A stretch of 64,000 bases of DNA. Source: Paracoccus salipaludis (lineage in GTDB: Bacteria > Pseudomonadota > Alphaproteobacteria > Rhodobacterales > Rhodobacteraceae). The notes below the pieces were generated by a model. That model was given only the letters and a program-made list of their open reading frames with translations, was not told the origin of the DNA and did not search any database. The stretch covers positions 97,545 through 161,544 of the forward strand of contig NZ_NSJZ01000007.1 in the NCBI RefSeq assembly GCF_002287065.1, given 5' to 3'. Numbering within the stretch: position 1 is the first letter of the stretch; the number at the start of each line of letters is the position of its first letter. Made by a program: the position numbers and the translations under genes. This document shows, piece after piece, positions 1 through 9,736 of this stretch.

Positions 1-297
1 ATCGGCGGGCCCAACGCCGAATATGCGCTGGCCCTGGCGCTGGCGCTGGACGGCGCCCCTCGCATCCATGCCATCGCCTGCGACACCGACGGCGTGGACG
101 GCGCGGCCGAGGTCGCGGGCGCGCTGGTCGGCCCGGACACGCTAGCCCGCGCGGCAGCGGCAGGCGCGGACCCGGGGAGGGCGCTCGAGCGGAACGACGC
201 GCATGGCTTCTTCGGCCGCATCGGCGCGCAGGTCGTGACCGGCCCGACGCTGACCAACGTCAACGATTTCCGCGCCATCCTGATCGAAGCCCCCTGA
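1..297 (+). CDS. Glycerate 2-kinase (MOFRL family), C-terminal part
   Basis: This is the 3' end of a gene that begins before the window; it is open from base 1 and stops with TGA at 295-297. The roughly 98 residues begin with IGGPNAEYALALALAL and continue with CDTDGVDG, a Gly/Asp-rich pattern of the C-terminal MOFRL domain of glycerate 2-kinases (GckA/TtuD type). The protein ends with TNVNDFRAILI, also usual for this family. Such enzymes phosphorylate D-glycerate to 2-phosphoglycerate using ATP in the cytoplasm, in glycerate, serine-cycle or glyoxylate metabolism. They are often misnamed hydroxypyruvate reductase. The next gene starts 9 bases downstream on the same strand, so the two are probably co-transcribed. 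The N-terminal domain is missing only because the window starts here. Confidence 0.85.
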   Translation: MGGPNAEYALALALALDGAPRIHAIACDTDGVDGAAEVAGALVGPDTLARAAAAGADPGRALERNDAHGFFGRIGAQVVTGPTLTNVNDFRAILIEAP

Positions 298-306
298 GGT
301 GCCCCG

Positions 307-1545
307 ATGACTGACGACGACCTCGGCCCCGACGGCGACCAGCCCTGGATCAAGGACTCCGGCCACCGCGACTGGCTGGCGAGCGACGCGCTGCGGCAGC
401 TGGACTTCTTCCGCCCCAGCCTGCGCGGGGACGGCGGCTTCGACGTGCTGGACCGCGCGGGCCGCCCGCTTCCCGGCCCGCAGGAACTGCACACCACCAC
501 CCGGCTGGTCCATTCCTTTGCGCTGGCCCACGCCGCCGGCGCGCCGGGCTGCGAGGATATCATCGACGCGGGCCTTGGCTTCCTGTGGCGCCGCCACCGC
601 GACGCCCGGCACGGCGGCTATGCCTGGGCCGTCGCGCCCGAGGGTTTCGCCGACGACACCAAGCTGGCTTACGGCCATGTCTTCGTGCTGCTGGCGGCCT
701 CCAGCGCCCGGCAGGTCGGCCACCCTGACGCCGACCGCCTGCTGGGTGACGTGGCCGAGGTGCTTGACCTCCGCTTCTGGGACAAGGGCGCGGGGCTTCT
801 TTCCGACGAATACCGCCGCGACTGGACGCCCTTTTCCACCTATCGCGGCATGAACGCCAACATGCACGGCGCCGAGGCGATGCTGGCCGCCCATGAGGCC
901 ACGGGCGAGCGGCAATGGCTGGACCGCGCGGGCCGCATCCTCGAATTCTTCGCAGGCCGCATCGCGCCCGAGCACGGCTGGCGCCTGCCCGAGCATTACA
1001 CCGAACGCTGGCAGGTGGACGCGGTCTATTCCGGCAACCCGATGTTCCGCCCGCCCGGCAGCACGCCCGGCCATTCCTTCGAACTCGGGCGGCTGGTGTT
1101 GCAACATTGGGACCTGTCGGGGCGCAGCGACGACGCCCCCGACCGCGCCCGGCAACTGGTGGAACGCGCCTTCGCCGACGCGTGGCGCCGTGATGGCGGC
1201 TTCGTCTACACGCTGGGCACGGATGGCCGCCCGGCGATCCGCGACCGCTACTGGTGGCCGGTGACCGAGGCCATCGGCGTCTTCGCCAGCCTTCTCAAGC
1301 TGGACGCCTCCCCCGAGGACGAGGAGCGTTACCGCGACTGCTGGCGCTTCGCCGCGCGCCACTTCATCGACGCCCGTCACGGCGGCTGGCTGCCCGAGAT
1401 CGGCGAGGACGGCCGCCCGGCCGAACGCCAGTTCCGCGGCAAGCCCGACATCTACCACGCGATCCAAGCGGACCTGATCCCGCTGGCGCCGGGCCTGTCG
1501 GGGCTGATGCGCGAGTTGGCCGAGACCCGTCCCCTGCGGCGTTAA
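307..1545 (+). CDS. AGE family epimerase/isomerase
   Basis: The 412-residue protein has the length and repeating aromatic/Arg-His pattern of the N-acylglucosamine 2-epimerase (AGE) superfamily, an (alpha/alpha)6 barrel that interconverts sugars at C2 or isomerises mannose/fructose-type substrates. Family-like pieces are the HTTTRLVHSF-type segment near residue 65, RHGGYAW near residue 100, NMHGAEAMLAAHEATG near residue 185, and a late RHGGW near residue 360. These carry the His, Arg and Glu residues expected to line the barrel centre. No signal peptide or membrane segment is visible, so it should be cytoplasmic. It follows the glycerate kinase by 9 bases. The exact substrate cannot be told from sequence; mannose isomerase, sulfoquinovose isomerase and cellobiose epimerase subfamilies all look alike at this level. 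Confidence 0.8.
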   Translation: MTDDDLGPDGDQPWIKDSGHRDWLASDALRQLDFFRPSLRGDGGFDVLDRAGRPLPGPQELHTTTRLVHSFALAHAAGAPGCEDIIDAGLGFLWRRHRDARHGGYAWAVAPEGFADDTKLAYGHVFVLLAASSARQVGHPDADRLLGDVAEVLDLRFWDKGAGLLSDEYRRDWTPFSTYRGMNANMHGAEAMLAAHEATGERQWLDRAGRILEFFAGRIAPEHGWRLPEHYTERWQVDAVYSGNPMFRPPGSTPGHSFELGRLVLQHWDLSGRSDDAPDRARQLVERAFADAWRRDGGFVYTLGTDGRPAIRDRYWWPVTEAIGVFASLLKLDASPEDEERYRDCWRFAARHFIDARHGGWLPEIGEDGRPAERQFRGKPDIYHAIQADLIPLAPGLSGLMRELAETRPLRR

Positions 1546-1600
1546 CCATTTGGCAAGACTCGCCCGCTAGGCCTTGGCGCAGGGGCTGGCGGGGAAGGAC

Positions 1601-3115
1601 ATGGTCGCGATCGCCTATACCGTGGCCTTCGACGGGATCGAGGCGCGGCTGGTCGAGGTGCAGGCGGCGGTCTCGCCCGGCCTGCCGTCCTTCACCATCG
1701 TGGGCCTGCCCGACAAGGCCGTCAGCGAGGCGCGTGAGCGTATCCGCGCGGCCTTCGGCGCCATGTCGGTCGCGATGCCGAACAAGCGCGTCACGGTGAA
1801 CCTGTCGCCCGCCGACCTGCCCAAGGAGGGTTCTCATTTCGACCTGCCCATTGCGCTTGCGGTGCTGGCGGTGCTGGAGGTGCTGCCCCCGGACGAGCTT
1901 GAAGGCGTGGTGTCGCTGGGGGAACTGGCGCTGGACGGGCGGCTGGTCTCGGTCGCGGGCGCGCTGCCCGCCGCGATGGCCGCGGCCGAGGAAGGGCGGG
2001 TGCTGATCTGCCCGCCCGCCTGCGGGGCCGAGGCCGCCTGGGTGGGCGCGGTGCCGGTGATCGCGCCGCAGGGGCTGCGTCAGGCAGTCGATCACCTGAT
2101 GGGCCGCGCGCCGCTCGCGCCTTCCGCGCCGGGGCAGGTCGTCCGGACGCCGCGCCCGGCCAACATGGCCGACGTCCGGGGCCAGGAACGCGCCAAGCGT
2201 GCGCTGGAGATCGCGGCGGCGGGGCGGCACCACCTGCTGATGGTGGGGCCTCCGGGGTCCGGCAAGTCGATGCTGGCCGCGCGCCTTCCGGGGCTGATGC
2301 CGGAACTGACGCCGGCCGAGGCGCTGGAAACCTCGATGATCCAGTCGCTGGCGGGGATGCTGACGGACGGCGGCATCTCGCGCGAGGCGCCGTTCCGAGA
2401 CCCCCACCACACCGCGTCCATGGCCGCCATCGTGGGCGGCGGCCGAGGGGCCAAGCCCGGAGAGATCAGCCTCGCCCATAACGGCGTGCTGTTCATGGAC
2501 GAACTGCCCGAGTTTCCCCGCCCCGTTCTCGAAACCCTGCGCCAGCCGCTGGAAACGGGCGAGGTCGTGGTGGCGCGGGCGAACGCCCATGTGCGCTATC
2601 CCTGCCGCTTCCTGCTGATCGCGGCGGCGAACCCCTGCCGCTGCGGGCATCTGGCCGACGCCGCGCGGTCCTGCGCGCGGGCGCCGCAATGCGGAGCGGA
2701 TTACATGGGCAAGCTGTCGGGGCCGCTGATGGACCGCTTCGACCTGCGGATCGAGGTGCCCGCCGTCGCGGTCGGCGACCTCGAGGCGCGGCCGGGCGGC
2801 GAGGCTTCGGAAACCATCGCGGGCCGGATCGCTGTGGCGCGTGACCGGCAGGCACGGCGCTTTGCCGACCATCCCGGGCTGCGGGTGAACGCGGATGCCT
2901 CGGGTCCCGTGCTGGACGAGATCGCCGCGCCCGACGCCGAGGGACGCGCCCTGATCGGGCGCGCGGCCGAGCGGCTGGGCCTCAGCGCGCGCGGCTATCA
3001 CCGCATCCTGCGCACCGCCCGCACCATCGCCGACCTCGATCACAGCGAAACGGTCCGCGCGCCGCACATCGCCGAAGCCATCGGCTATCGCCTGCCCTTC
3101 GCAGGGGGGATGTGA
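1601..3115 (+). CDS. comM: YifB/ComM-type AAA+ ATPase (Mg-chelatase-like)
   Basis: This is a 504-residue member of the YifB/ComM family, hexameric AAA+ helicase-like proteins that promote branch migration during uptake and recombination of DNA. The N-terminal domain starts MVAIAYTVAFDGIEARLVEV and contains the family sequence GLPDKAVSEARERI. The Walker A box GPPGSGKS is at residues 216-223. The Mg-chelatase-like core carries DPHHTAS and HNGVLFMDELPEF (Walker B). The Cys-rich NPCRCGHL segment and the C-terminal YHRILRTARTIADL also match the family. I chose the ATG at 1601 because it begins the conserved N terminus and has GGGGAAGGAC just before it; an in-frame TTG at 1574 adds nine residues unlike the family. 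Confidence 0.93.
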   Translation: MVAIAYTVAFDGIEARLVEVQAAVSPGLPSFTIVGLPDKAVSEARERIRAAFGAMSVAMPNKRVTVNLSPADLPKEGSHFDLPIALAVLAVLEVLPPDELEGVVSLGELALDGRLVSVAGALPAAMAAAEEGRVLICPPACGAEAAWVGAVPVIAPQGLRQAVDHLMGRAPLAPSAPGQVVRTPRPANMADVRGQERAKRALEIAAAGRHHLLMVGPPGSGKSMLAARLPGLMPELTPAEALETSMIQSLAGMLTDGGISREAPFRDPHHTASMAAIVGGGRGAKPGEISLAHNGVLFMDELPEFPRPVLETLRQPLETGEVVVARANAHVRYPCRFLLIAAANPCRCGHLADAARSCARAPQCGADYMGKLSGPLMDRFDLRIEVPAVAVGDLEARPGGEASETIAGRIAVARDRQARRFADHPGLRVNADASGPVLDEIAAPDAEGRALIGRAAERLGLSARGYHRILRTARTIADLDHSETVRAPHIAEAIGYRLPFAGGM

Positions 3116-3120
3116 GCGGA

Positions 3121-3267
3121 AGCCCTTCTTCTTCGTGGAAATATCCTGGGGTCCGGGGCAAAGCCCCGGTCCGGCGGCTCAGCCCTGCAGAAGCCACGGC
3201 CGGCGGGCAGGAGGGGGCAATCTCGCGCTTGCGTCACTGCCGCATGGGTATTTGGGTCAGGAAGAAG
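3121..3267. repeat. Composite intergenic repeat with inverted ends
   Basis: The ends of this 147-bp stretch are related in inverted orientation: CTTCTTCTTCGTGGAAATAT at the left (from 3125) and GGGTATTTGGGTCAGGAAGA at the right (from 3246). Near the left end is a perfect hairpin, CCGGGGC-AAA-GCCCCGG at 3153-3169. Related cores occur at 48236-48254, in recO (50603-50628) and at 56214-56260, so this belongs to a dispersed family. It lies between comM and coaBC, where a hairpin could also terminate transcription. The function is not known to me. Confidence 0.6.
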
Positions 3268-3385
3268 CGCAGGGCGCTTGCCTGAAGGCGCCGGTGATCG
3301 TGCGGGATGGCCGGCCTTCCTTGCCCCGTGGGCCACGGTCTTCTAAGTCTCCTCGCATCCGCCAGCAAAGCCAGGGAAAGAACCG

Positions 3386-4678
3386 ATGATGCAGGAAAAG
3401 CGCGTTCTGCTGATCGTTGGGGGCGGGATCGCCGCCTTCAAGATCCCCGAACTGGTGCGGCTGCTGAGGGGCGCGGGCATCGGCGTGACCACCGTGCTGA
3501 CCGATGGGGGCGCGCAGTTCGTCACGCCCCTGACGCTGTCGGCGCTGTCGGGCGAGGCCTGCCACACCGCGCTCTGGGACCTGACGCGCGAGGCCGAGAT
3601 GGGTCATATCCGGCTGTCGCGCGCGGCCGACCTGGTGGTGGTGGCGCCCGCGACCGCCGACCTGATGGCGAAGATGGCGGGAGGCCATGCAAATGACCTC
3701 GCCTCGACGCTGCTGATGGCGACCGACAAGCGGGTGCTGGTCGCGCCCGCCATGAACGTGCGGATGTGGGAACATCCCGCGACCCGCCGCAACCGCGCCA
3801 CGCTGGAAGACGATGGCATCCTGTTCGTCGGCCCCGACGCGGGCGAGATGGCCTGCGGCGAATGGGGCGAGGGCCGGATGGCCGAGCCCGAGGCGATCCT
3901 CGACGCGATCCGCGACGCGCTGGAGGAGGGTGCCGAGCGTCCCCTGCGGCTGACCGACGCCATCCTGCGCCTGCCGCCCGAGGCGGTTGTCCTGCCGGGC
4001 GTGACGGCGGGGCCGCTGGCCGGGCGGCACGTGATCGTCACCTCGGGGCCGACGCATGAGCCGATCGACCCGGTGCGCTATATCGCCAACCGCTCATCCG
4101 GCGCGCAGGGGACGGCGGTCGCCGCGGGCCTGCGGGATCTCGGCGCGCGCGTGACCTTTGTCACCGGCCCGGCCAGCGTGCCTCCGCCTGCGGGGGTGCA
4201 GGTGGTGCGCGTGGAAACCGCCGCCGAGATGCGCGAGGCGGTCGAGGCGGCGCTGCCCGCCGACGCCGCCGTGATGGCGGCGGCCGTGGCGGACTGGCGC
4301 GTGACCAGCGCATCCGACCGCAAGATCAAGAAGGACGGCTCGGGCCGGCCCCCGGCGCTCGAGATGGCCGAGAACCCCGACATCCTCGCCTGGATCAGCC
4401 GGGCCGAGGCGCGTCCCGCGCTGGTGGTGGGGTTCGCCGCCGAGACGGACGACGTGGTGGCGAATGCCACCGCCAAGCGCCTGCGCAAGGGCTGCGACTG
4501 GATCGTGGCCAATGATGTCAGCCCCTCGACCGGCGTCATGGGCGGCACCGAGAACAGCGTGATCCTTGTCACCGGGACAGGCGCCGAGCCCTGGCCGCAG
4601 CTGCCCAAGGAGGAGGTCGGCCGCCGGCTGGCGGCGCGGATCGCCGACGCCCTGGCTCAGGGGACGGGCGGGGCATGA
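3386..4678 (+). CDS. coaBC: Bifunctional phosphopantothenoylcysteine decarboxylase / phosphopantothenate-cysteine ligase
   Basis: The 430-residue protein joins the two coenzyme A enzymes CoaC (FMN-dependent decarboxylase, N-terminal half) and CoaB (CTP-dependent ligase, C-terminal half), which turn 4'-phosphopantothenate into 4'-phosphopantetheine. The N-terminal GGGIAAFKIPELVRLL is the flavoprotein nucleotide-binding start. APAMNVRMWEHPATRRN near residue 125 holds the decarboxylase PxMNxxMW motif. CoaB begins near residue 215 with TSGPTHEPIDPVRYIANRSS. KIKKDG near residue 313 and VGFAAETDD near residue 352 are also typical of CoaB. There are two ATGs in a row at 3386 and 3389; either could be used. 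The last codons overlap the next gene in an ATGA arrangement, so coaBC probably leads or is read with the Fe-S operon. Confidence 0.96.
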   Translation: MMQEKRVLLIVGGGIAAFKIPELVRLLRGAGIGVTTVLTDGGAQFVTPLTLSALSGEACHTALWDLTREAEMGHIRLSRAADLVVVAPATADLMAKMAGGHANDLASTLLMATDKRVLVAPAMNVRMWEHPATRRNRATLEDDGILFVGPDAGEMACGEWGEGRMAEPEAILDAIRDALEEGAERPLRLTDAILRLPPEAVVLPGVTAGPLAGRHVIVTSGPTHEPIDPVRYIANRSSGAQGTAVAAGLRDLGARVTFVTGPASVPPPAGVQVVRVETAAEMREAVEAALPADAAVMAAAVADWRVTSASDRKIKKDGSGRPPALEMAENPDILAWISRAEARPALVVGFAAETDDVVANATAKRLRKGCDWIVANDVSPSTGVMGGTENSVILVTGTGAEPWPQLPKEEVGRRLAARIADALAQGTGGA

Positions 4679-5721
4679 GCCGCGTCTACCTCGACTGGAA
4701 CGCGACCGCGCCGCTGCGTCCCGAGGCGCGGGAGGCGATGTCCGAGGCCTTCGACGTGATCGGCAACCCGTCCAGCGTCCATGCCGAGGGGCGCGCGGCC
4801 AAGATGCTGCTGGAACGCTCGCGCGAGGAGATCGCCGAGGCGCTGGGGGCGTCCCGCGCCGACATCGTCTTCACCTCGGGTTCCACCGAGGCCGCCGCGC
4901 TGGCGCTGGAGGGGCAGGGGCTTGCCTGCGCGGGCGTGGAACATGACTGTGTGCGCGCCTGGTGCGAGGAAACGCTGGCCGCGGATGAAAGCGGCCGCGT
5001 GACCGTCCCTGACCCGGCCCGCGCCACGCTGCAACTGGCCAACAGCGAGACGGGGGTGATCCAAGACCTGCCGCAGGGGCTGGCCGTCAGCGACATGACG
5101 CAGGGCTTCGGGAAGATCCCGCTGGCCTTCGACTGGATGGGCGTCAAGGCGGGCTTTGTCAGCGCCCACAAGCTGGGCGGGCCGCGCGGCATCGGCGCGC
5201 TGGTCCTTGCCGCCGGCGAGGATCGCCCGGCACGCCTGCGCGGGGGCGGACAGGAACAAGGCCGCCGGGCGGGGACCGAGAACCTCGCCGCCATTGCCGG
5301 CTTTGCCGCCGCGGCCAGGGCTGCCCAAAGTGACCTTGCGGCCGGAGTCGCGGAAAGATTCGCGGAAATGCGAGATCATCTGCTGCGAAGGCTGGAAGAT
5401 CATGACGGAAACACTATGTTTCCGGGGCGCGAATCCCGACGCCTGCCGCAGACGCTGTCCATCCTGACTCCGGGGTGGAAGGGCGAGACGCAGGTGATGC
5501 AGATGGACCTGGCCGGCTTCGCCGTATCCGCCGGGTCAGCTTGCAGTTCCGGCAAGGTCCGGTCCAGCGGGGTGCTGCGCGCGATGGGCGTGGCCGAGGC
5601 GGATGCCGGCTGCGCGCTGCGCGTCTCGTTCGGAAGAACGACGACGCCCGAGGAATTGGACCGCTTTGCCGAGGCGTGGCTTTCCGCCCGCGCCCGTTGG
5701 CAGAGCAAGAAGGGAAGGTAA
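4675..5721 (+). CDS. Cysteine desulfurase (IscS/NifS-like, class V aminotransferase)
   Basis: This 348-residue PLP enzyme takes sulfur from cysteine for Fe-S cluster assembly. The start MSRVYLDWNATAPLRPEA is the classic IscS/NifS opening. The PLP lysine is K166 in SAHKLGGPRGIG, and the mobile active cysteine is C289 in SAGSACSSGKVRSSG, the IscS-type loop. At 348 residues it is somewhat shorter than a typical IscS (about 400). It overlaps coaBC by 4 bases (ATGA) and lies 3 bases before sufB, so it is the first dedicated Fe-S gene of the operon. The operon has a second, SufS-type desulfurase at 10797. The Rrf2/IscR repressor gene that often precedes this gene in related bacteria is absent; coaBC takes its place. 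Confidence 0.92.
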   Translation: MSRVYLDWNATAPLRPEAREAMSEAFDVIGNPSSVHAEGRAAKMLLERSREEIAEALGASRADIVFTSGSTEAAALALEGQGLACAGVEHDCVRAWCEETLAADESGRVTVPDPARATLQLANSETGVIQDLPQGLAVSDMTQGFGKIPLAFDWMGVKAGFVSAHKLGGPRGIGALVLAAGEDRPARLRGGGQEQGRRAGTENLAAIAGFAAAARAAQSDLAAGVAERFAEMRDHLLRRLEDHDGNTMFPGRESRRLPQTLSILTPGWKGETQVMQMDLAGFAVSAGSACSSGKVRSSGVLRAMGVAEADAGCALRVSFGRTTTPEELDRFAEAWLSARARWQSKKGR

Positions 5722-5724
5722 CCG

Positions 5725-7263
5725 ATGGCCGTTCTGGACGCGCCCGAGATCGAAGTCCGCGAAGGCGTCGACCGTGAGACGGTCGAGACCGTCGCCAACA
5801 TGGGGTCCTACAAATACGGGTGGGACACCGAGATCGAGATGGAATACGCCCCCAAGGGCATCAACGAGGACATCGTCCGGCTGATCAGCCAGAAGAACGA
5901 CGAGCCCGAGTGGATGACCGAGTGGCGCCTGGCCGCCTTCCGCCGCTGGCAGGGCATGACCGAGCCGCGCTGGGCGATGCTGAACTATCCCGAGATCGAC
6001 TATCAGGACCAGTATTACTACGCCCGTCCGAAAAGCATGGCCGTCAAGCCCAAGTCGCTGGACGAGGTCGATCCCGCCCTGCTGGCGACCTACGAGAAGC
6101 TGGGCATCCCGCTGAAGGAACAGGCGATCCTGGCCGGGGTCGAAGGCGCCGACGCCTCGCCCATCCAGGGCCGCGACGACGCCCGCCGGGTGGCCGTGGA
6201 TGCGGTCTTCGACTCGGTCAGCGTGGGGACGACCTTCAAGGATGAACTGGCGAAGGCCGGGGTGATCTTCTGCTCGATCTCGGAAGCGATCCGCGAGCAT
6301 CCCGAGCTGGTGAAGAAATACCTCGGCTCGGTCGTGCCGCCGTCGGACAACTTCTTCGCGACGCTGAACTCGGCCGTGTTCTCGGACGGGTCGTTTGTCT
6401 ACATCCCGCCGGGCGTCCGCTGCCCGATGGAACTGTCCACCTATTTCCGCATCAACGCGGAAAACACCGGCCAGTTCGAGCGCACGCTGATCATCGCCGA
6501 CAAGGGCAGCCACGTCAGCTACCTGGAAGGCTGCACCGCGCCCAAGCGCGACACCGCCCAGCTGCACGCGGCCGTGGTGGAAATCGTCGTGCTTGAGGAC
6601 GCCGAGGTGAAATACTCGACCGTCCAGAACTGGTTCCCCGGCGACGAGGAAGGCAAGGGCGGCATCTACAACTTCGTCACCAAGCGCGCCGACTGCCGCG
6701 AGGCCCGCGCCAAGGTGATGTGGACGCAGGTGGAAACCGGCTCGGCCATCACCTGGAAATACCCGTCCTGCATCCTGCGGGGCGAGGAAAGCCAGGGCGA
6801 GTTCTACTCGATCGCCATCGCCAACAACGCCCAGCAGGCCGACACCGGGACCAAGATGATCCATCTTGGCAAGAACACCCGCTCGCGCATCGTGTCCAAG
6901 GGCATCTCGGCGGGCCGGGCGCAGAACACCTATCGCGGTCTGGTGACGATGCACCCGCGCGCCACCAACAGCCGCAACTACACCCAGTGCGACAGCCTGC
7001 TGATCGGCGACCAGTGCGGGGCGCATACCGTGCCCTATATCGAGGTCAAGAACACCTCGTCGCGCGTGGAGCACGAGGCCACCACGTCCAAGGTGGACGA
7101 GGACCAGCTGTTCTACTGCCGCGCCCGCGGCATGGACGAGGAAGAGGCCGTGGCCCTTGTCGTCAACGGCTTCTGCCGCGAGGTGCTGCAGGCCCTGCCG
7201 ATGGAATTCGCGATGGAGGCGCAGAGCCTGGTCGCCATCAGCCTGGAGGGGTCGGTGGGGTGA
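5725..7263 (+). CDS. sufB: Fe-S cluster assembly protein SufB
   Basis: The 512-residue SufB is the scaffold subunit of the cytoplasmic SufBC2D complex, on which Fe-S clusters are built. The central and C-terminal beta-helix region is very well conserved: [63 protein letters not shown], and the closing [18 protein letters not shown] are all SufB hallmarks. [20 protein letters not shown] supplies the late cysteines. The length is normal for the long alphaproteobacterial SufB. The gene begins 3 bases after the desulfurase stop, with AAGGTAACC ahead of the ATG as a ribosome site. Its stop codon overlaps the GTG start of the small membrane protein that follows. Confidence 0.97.
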   Translation: MAVLDAPEIEVREGVDRETVETVANMGSYKYGWDTEIEMEYAPKGINEDIVRLISQKNDEPEWMTEWRLAAFRRWQGMTEPRWAMLNYPEIDYQDQYYYARPKSMAVKPKSLDEVDPALLATYEKLGIPLKEQAILAGVEGADASPIQGRDDARRVAVDAVFDSVSVGTTFKDELAKAGVIFCSISEAIREHPELVKKYLGSVVPPSDNFFATLNSAVFSDGSFVYIPPGVRCPMELSTYFRINAENTGQFERTLIIADKGSHVSYLEGCTAPKRDTAQLHAAVVEIVVLEDAEVKYSTVQNWFPGDEEGKGGIYNFVTKRADCREARAKVMWTQVETGSAITWKYPSCILRGEESQGEFYSIAIANNAQQADTGTKMIHLGKNTRSRIVSKGISAGRAQNTYRGLVTMHPRATNSRNYTQCDSLLIGDQCGAHTVPYIEVKNTSSRVEHEATTSKVDEDQLFYCRARGMDEEEAVALVVNGFCREVLQALPMEFAMEAQSLVAISLEGSVG

Positions 7264-7631
7264 CGCACCAGCCCTACAGCAGCATGCTGGAGCGGGCGTA
7301 TGACAACCTCGATGCATGGCATCGTGCGAGAGTGGATCGACGGGTAGAGAGCCGTTATGGGCATCTTGACGAGTATGATCGCGCACTTAATGCGGGGCAG
7401 CGCAAATCCGCGCCCGGCATATGTATCATCGCGCTTGTCAATTTCCTGTCATTCCTTTTCGCGGCCGGGATTGCCAAAGGCGTCGATCTTGCTTTCGGGG
7501 TTGAAGAGGACGTCGTCATGGCAATTGGCATCATAGGTTGGATGACCTGCTGGATGGTTACTTTGACCGCGCTCGTCGTCAGAAAGATACATCGCCAGAA
7601 CGCGGCGGCAGCGGCTGGCTTGAAGGAATAA
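7260..7631 (+). CDS. Small two-helix membrane protein inside the suf operon
   Basis: This is a 123-residue protein I do not recognise. The GTG start at 7260 overlaps the sufB stop (GTGA) and has GGAGGGG about 8 bases upstream; a later ATG at 7284 is possible. The N-terminal half is charged and soluble ([20 protein letters not shown]). Two hydrophobic spans follow, about residues 55-78 ([15 protein letters not shown]) and 85-108 ([20 protein letters not shown]), and the tail is short and basic. It ends 10 bases before sufC. Its DNA is less GC-rich and its codon choice less biased than sufB and sufC around it. That may mean later insertion into the operon or simply weak selection. Translational coupling suggests it is made with the Suf proteins, but no role can be inferred. 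Confidence 0.7.
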   Translation: MTHQPYSSMLERAYDNLDAWHRARVDRRVESRYGHLDEYDRALNAGQRKSAPGICIIALVNFLSFLFAAGIAKGVDLAFGVEEDVVMAIGIIGWMTCWMVTLTALVVRKIHRQNAAAAAGLKE

Positions 7632-7641
7632 CGAGGATAAC

Positions 7642-8395
<754 letters not shown>

Positions 8396-8403
<8 letters not shown>

Positions 8404-9733
8404 GGCCGTCAAGACCCAGCAGACCCCCGTCATCGAGGGCGCGCCGCGCTCGGCCCGGGCCGATGTGCAGCTTGACGCCCGCCTTGCCGCCGCGCCTGCG
8501 CCCATGACGGGCGTCACCGCGCCCGCGCGTGCTGATGCCCTGGCGCGGCTGAAGGAACAGGGCCTGCCCGGCCCGCGCCACGAATACTGGCGTTACACCG
8601 ATCCGGCGCCCTTCAACGCCGCCCGGCCCGCGCCCGTCGCGCTGGAAGCCGTCGCGGGCGACCCGAAGCTGTTCGCCGACGTGGACAAGCTGCGGCTGGT
8701 CTTCGTGGACGGCCGCTTCGACGCGGCCGCGTCGGACGATCCGGCGCTGGCCGGGGTGGAGATCACCACCTTGGCCCAGGCCGACGCGCAGCCCGGCCAC
8801 TGGGTCGCCGAAGCCTATGGCGTGCTGGAAGCCCAGGGCCAGAAGCCGGTGCGGCGCGCCTTCGCCGCGCTGAACACGGCCGTTGCCACCGACGGCGCGG
8901 TGATCCGCGTCACCGGCAAGGCCGACCGTCCGGTGCAGATCCTGTATCGTCCCTCGGACGCGGGCGCCGACGTGATCGTCCATCACGTCCTGCGGCTTGA
9001 AGAAGGGGCCGAGCTGACGCTGCTGGAAAACGGGCTGCTCGGCGCGCGCGGCAACGTGGTGATCGAGGCCGACCTCGCCCCCGGTGCCAAGCTGCATCAC
9101 ATCGCCGCGCCCCGCGCGGGCGTGGCGCGCATCGCGACCACCCACCTGTTCGCCCGCGTGGCCGAGGCCGCCTCGCTGAAAAGCTTCGAGCTGTCGGTCG
9201 ATGGGCGGCACATGCGCTCGGAATCGGTGGTCGAGCTTGCGGGCGACGATGCCGTGGCCCACGTCGCGGCGGCCGTCCTTGGCGACGGCGACAACCTGCG
9301 CCATGACGACACCGTGTTCATCACCCACGGGGCCCTGCGCGGCGAAAGCCGGCAGGTCTTCAAGAAGGTGCTGAAGAACGGCGCGACCGGCGTCTTCCAG
9401 GGCAAGATCCTCGTGCGTCCCGGCGCGCAGAAGACCGACGGCTACCAGATCAGCCAGGCCCTGCTGCTGGACGAGGACAGCCAGTTCCTCGCCAAGCCGG
9501 AACTGGAGATCTACGCCGACGACGTGAAGTGCAGCCACGGCTCGACCACCGGCGCGCTGGACGAGACGGCGCTGTTCTACCTGCGCTCGCGCGGGGTGCC
9601 GCGGGAACGGGCGATCGTGCTGCTGGTCCTCAGCTTCCTGGCCGACGCGCTGGAAGAAGTCGAGGACGAGGACCTGCGGGCCGAGATCGCGGGCCGCCTG
9701 GAAGACTGGCTGACCGCCAAGGCCCAGGGCTGA
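8396..9733 (+). CDS. sufD: Fe-S cluster assembly protein SufD
   Basis: The 445-residue SufD is the paralogue and partner of SufB in the SufBC2D complex. Family features are the N-terminal RHEYWRYTDPAPFN segment (about residues 56-69), the beta-helix core, and the strongly conserved C-terminal block KTDGYQISQALLLDED through ADDVKCSHGSTTGALDE and YLRSRGVPRERA, which carries the His used at the SufB-SufD interface. I chose ATG 8396 (MLEAVKTQQ), which overlaps the sufC stop by 8 bases; an upstream in-frame TTG at 8381 only adds residues encoded by the end of sufC. The following gene starts 3 bases after its stop, so the operon continues. Confidence 0.95.
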
Positions 9734-9736
9734 GGC

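Noticed and set aside
142..1467. Long minus-strand frames opposite the first genes
   Set aside because: High GC keeps frames open; the translations are Arg/Ala/Gly-rich with no domains, and the plus strand encodes recognisable proteins.
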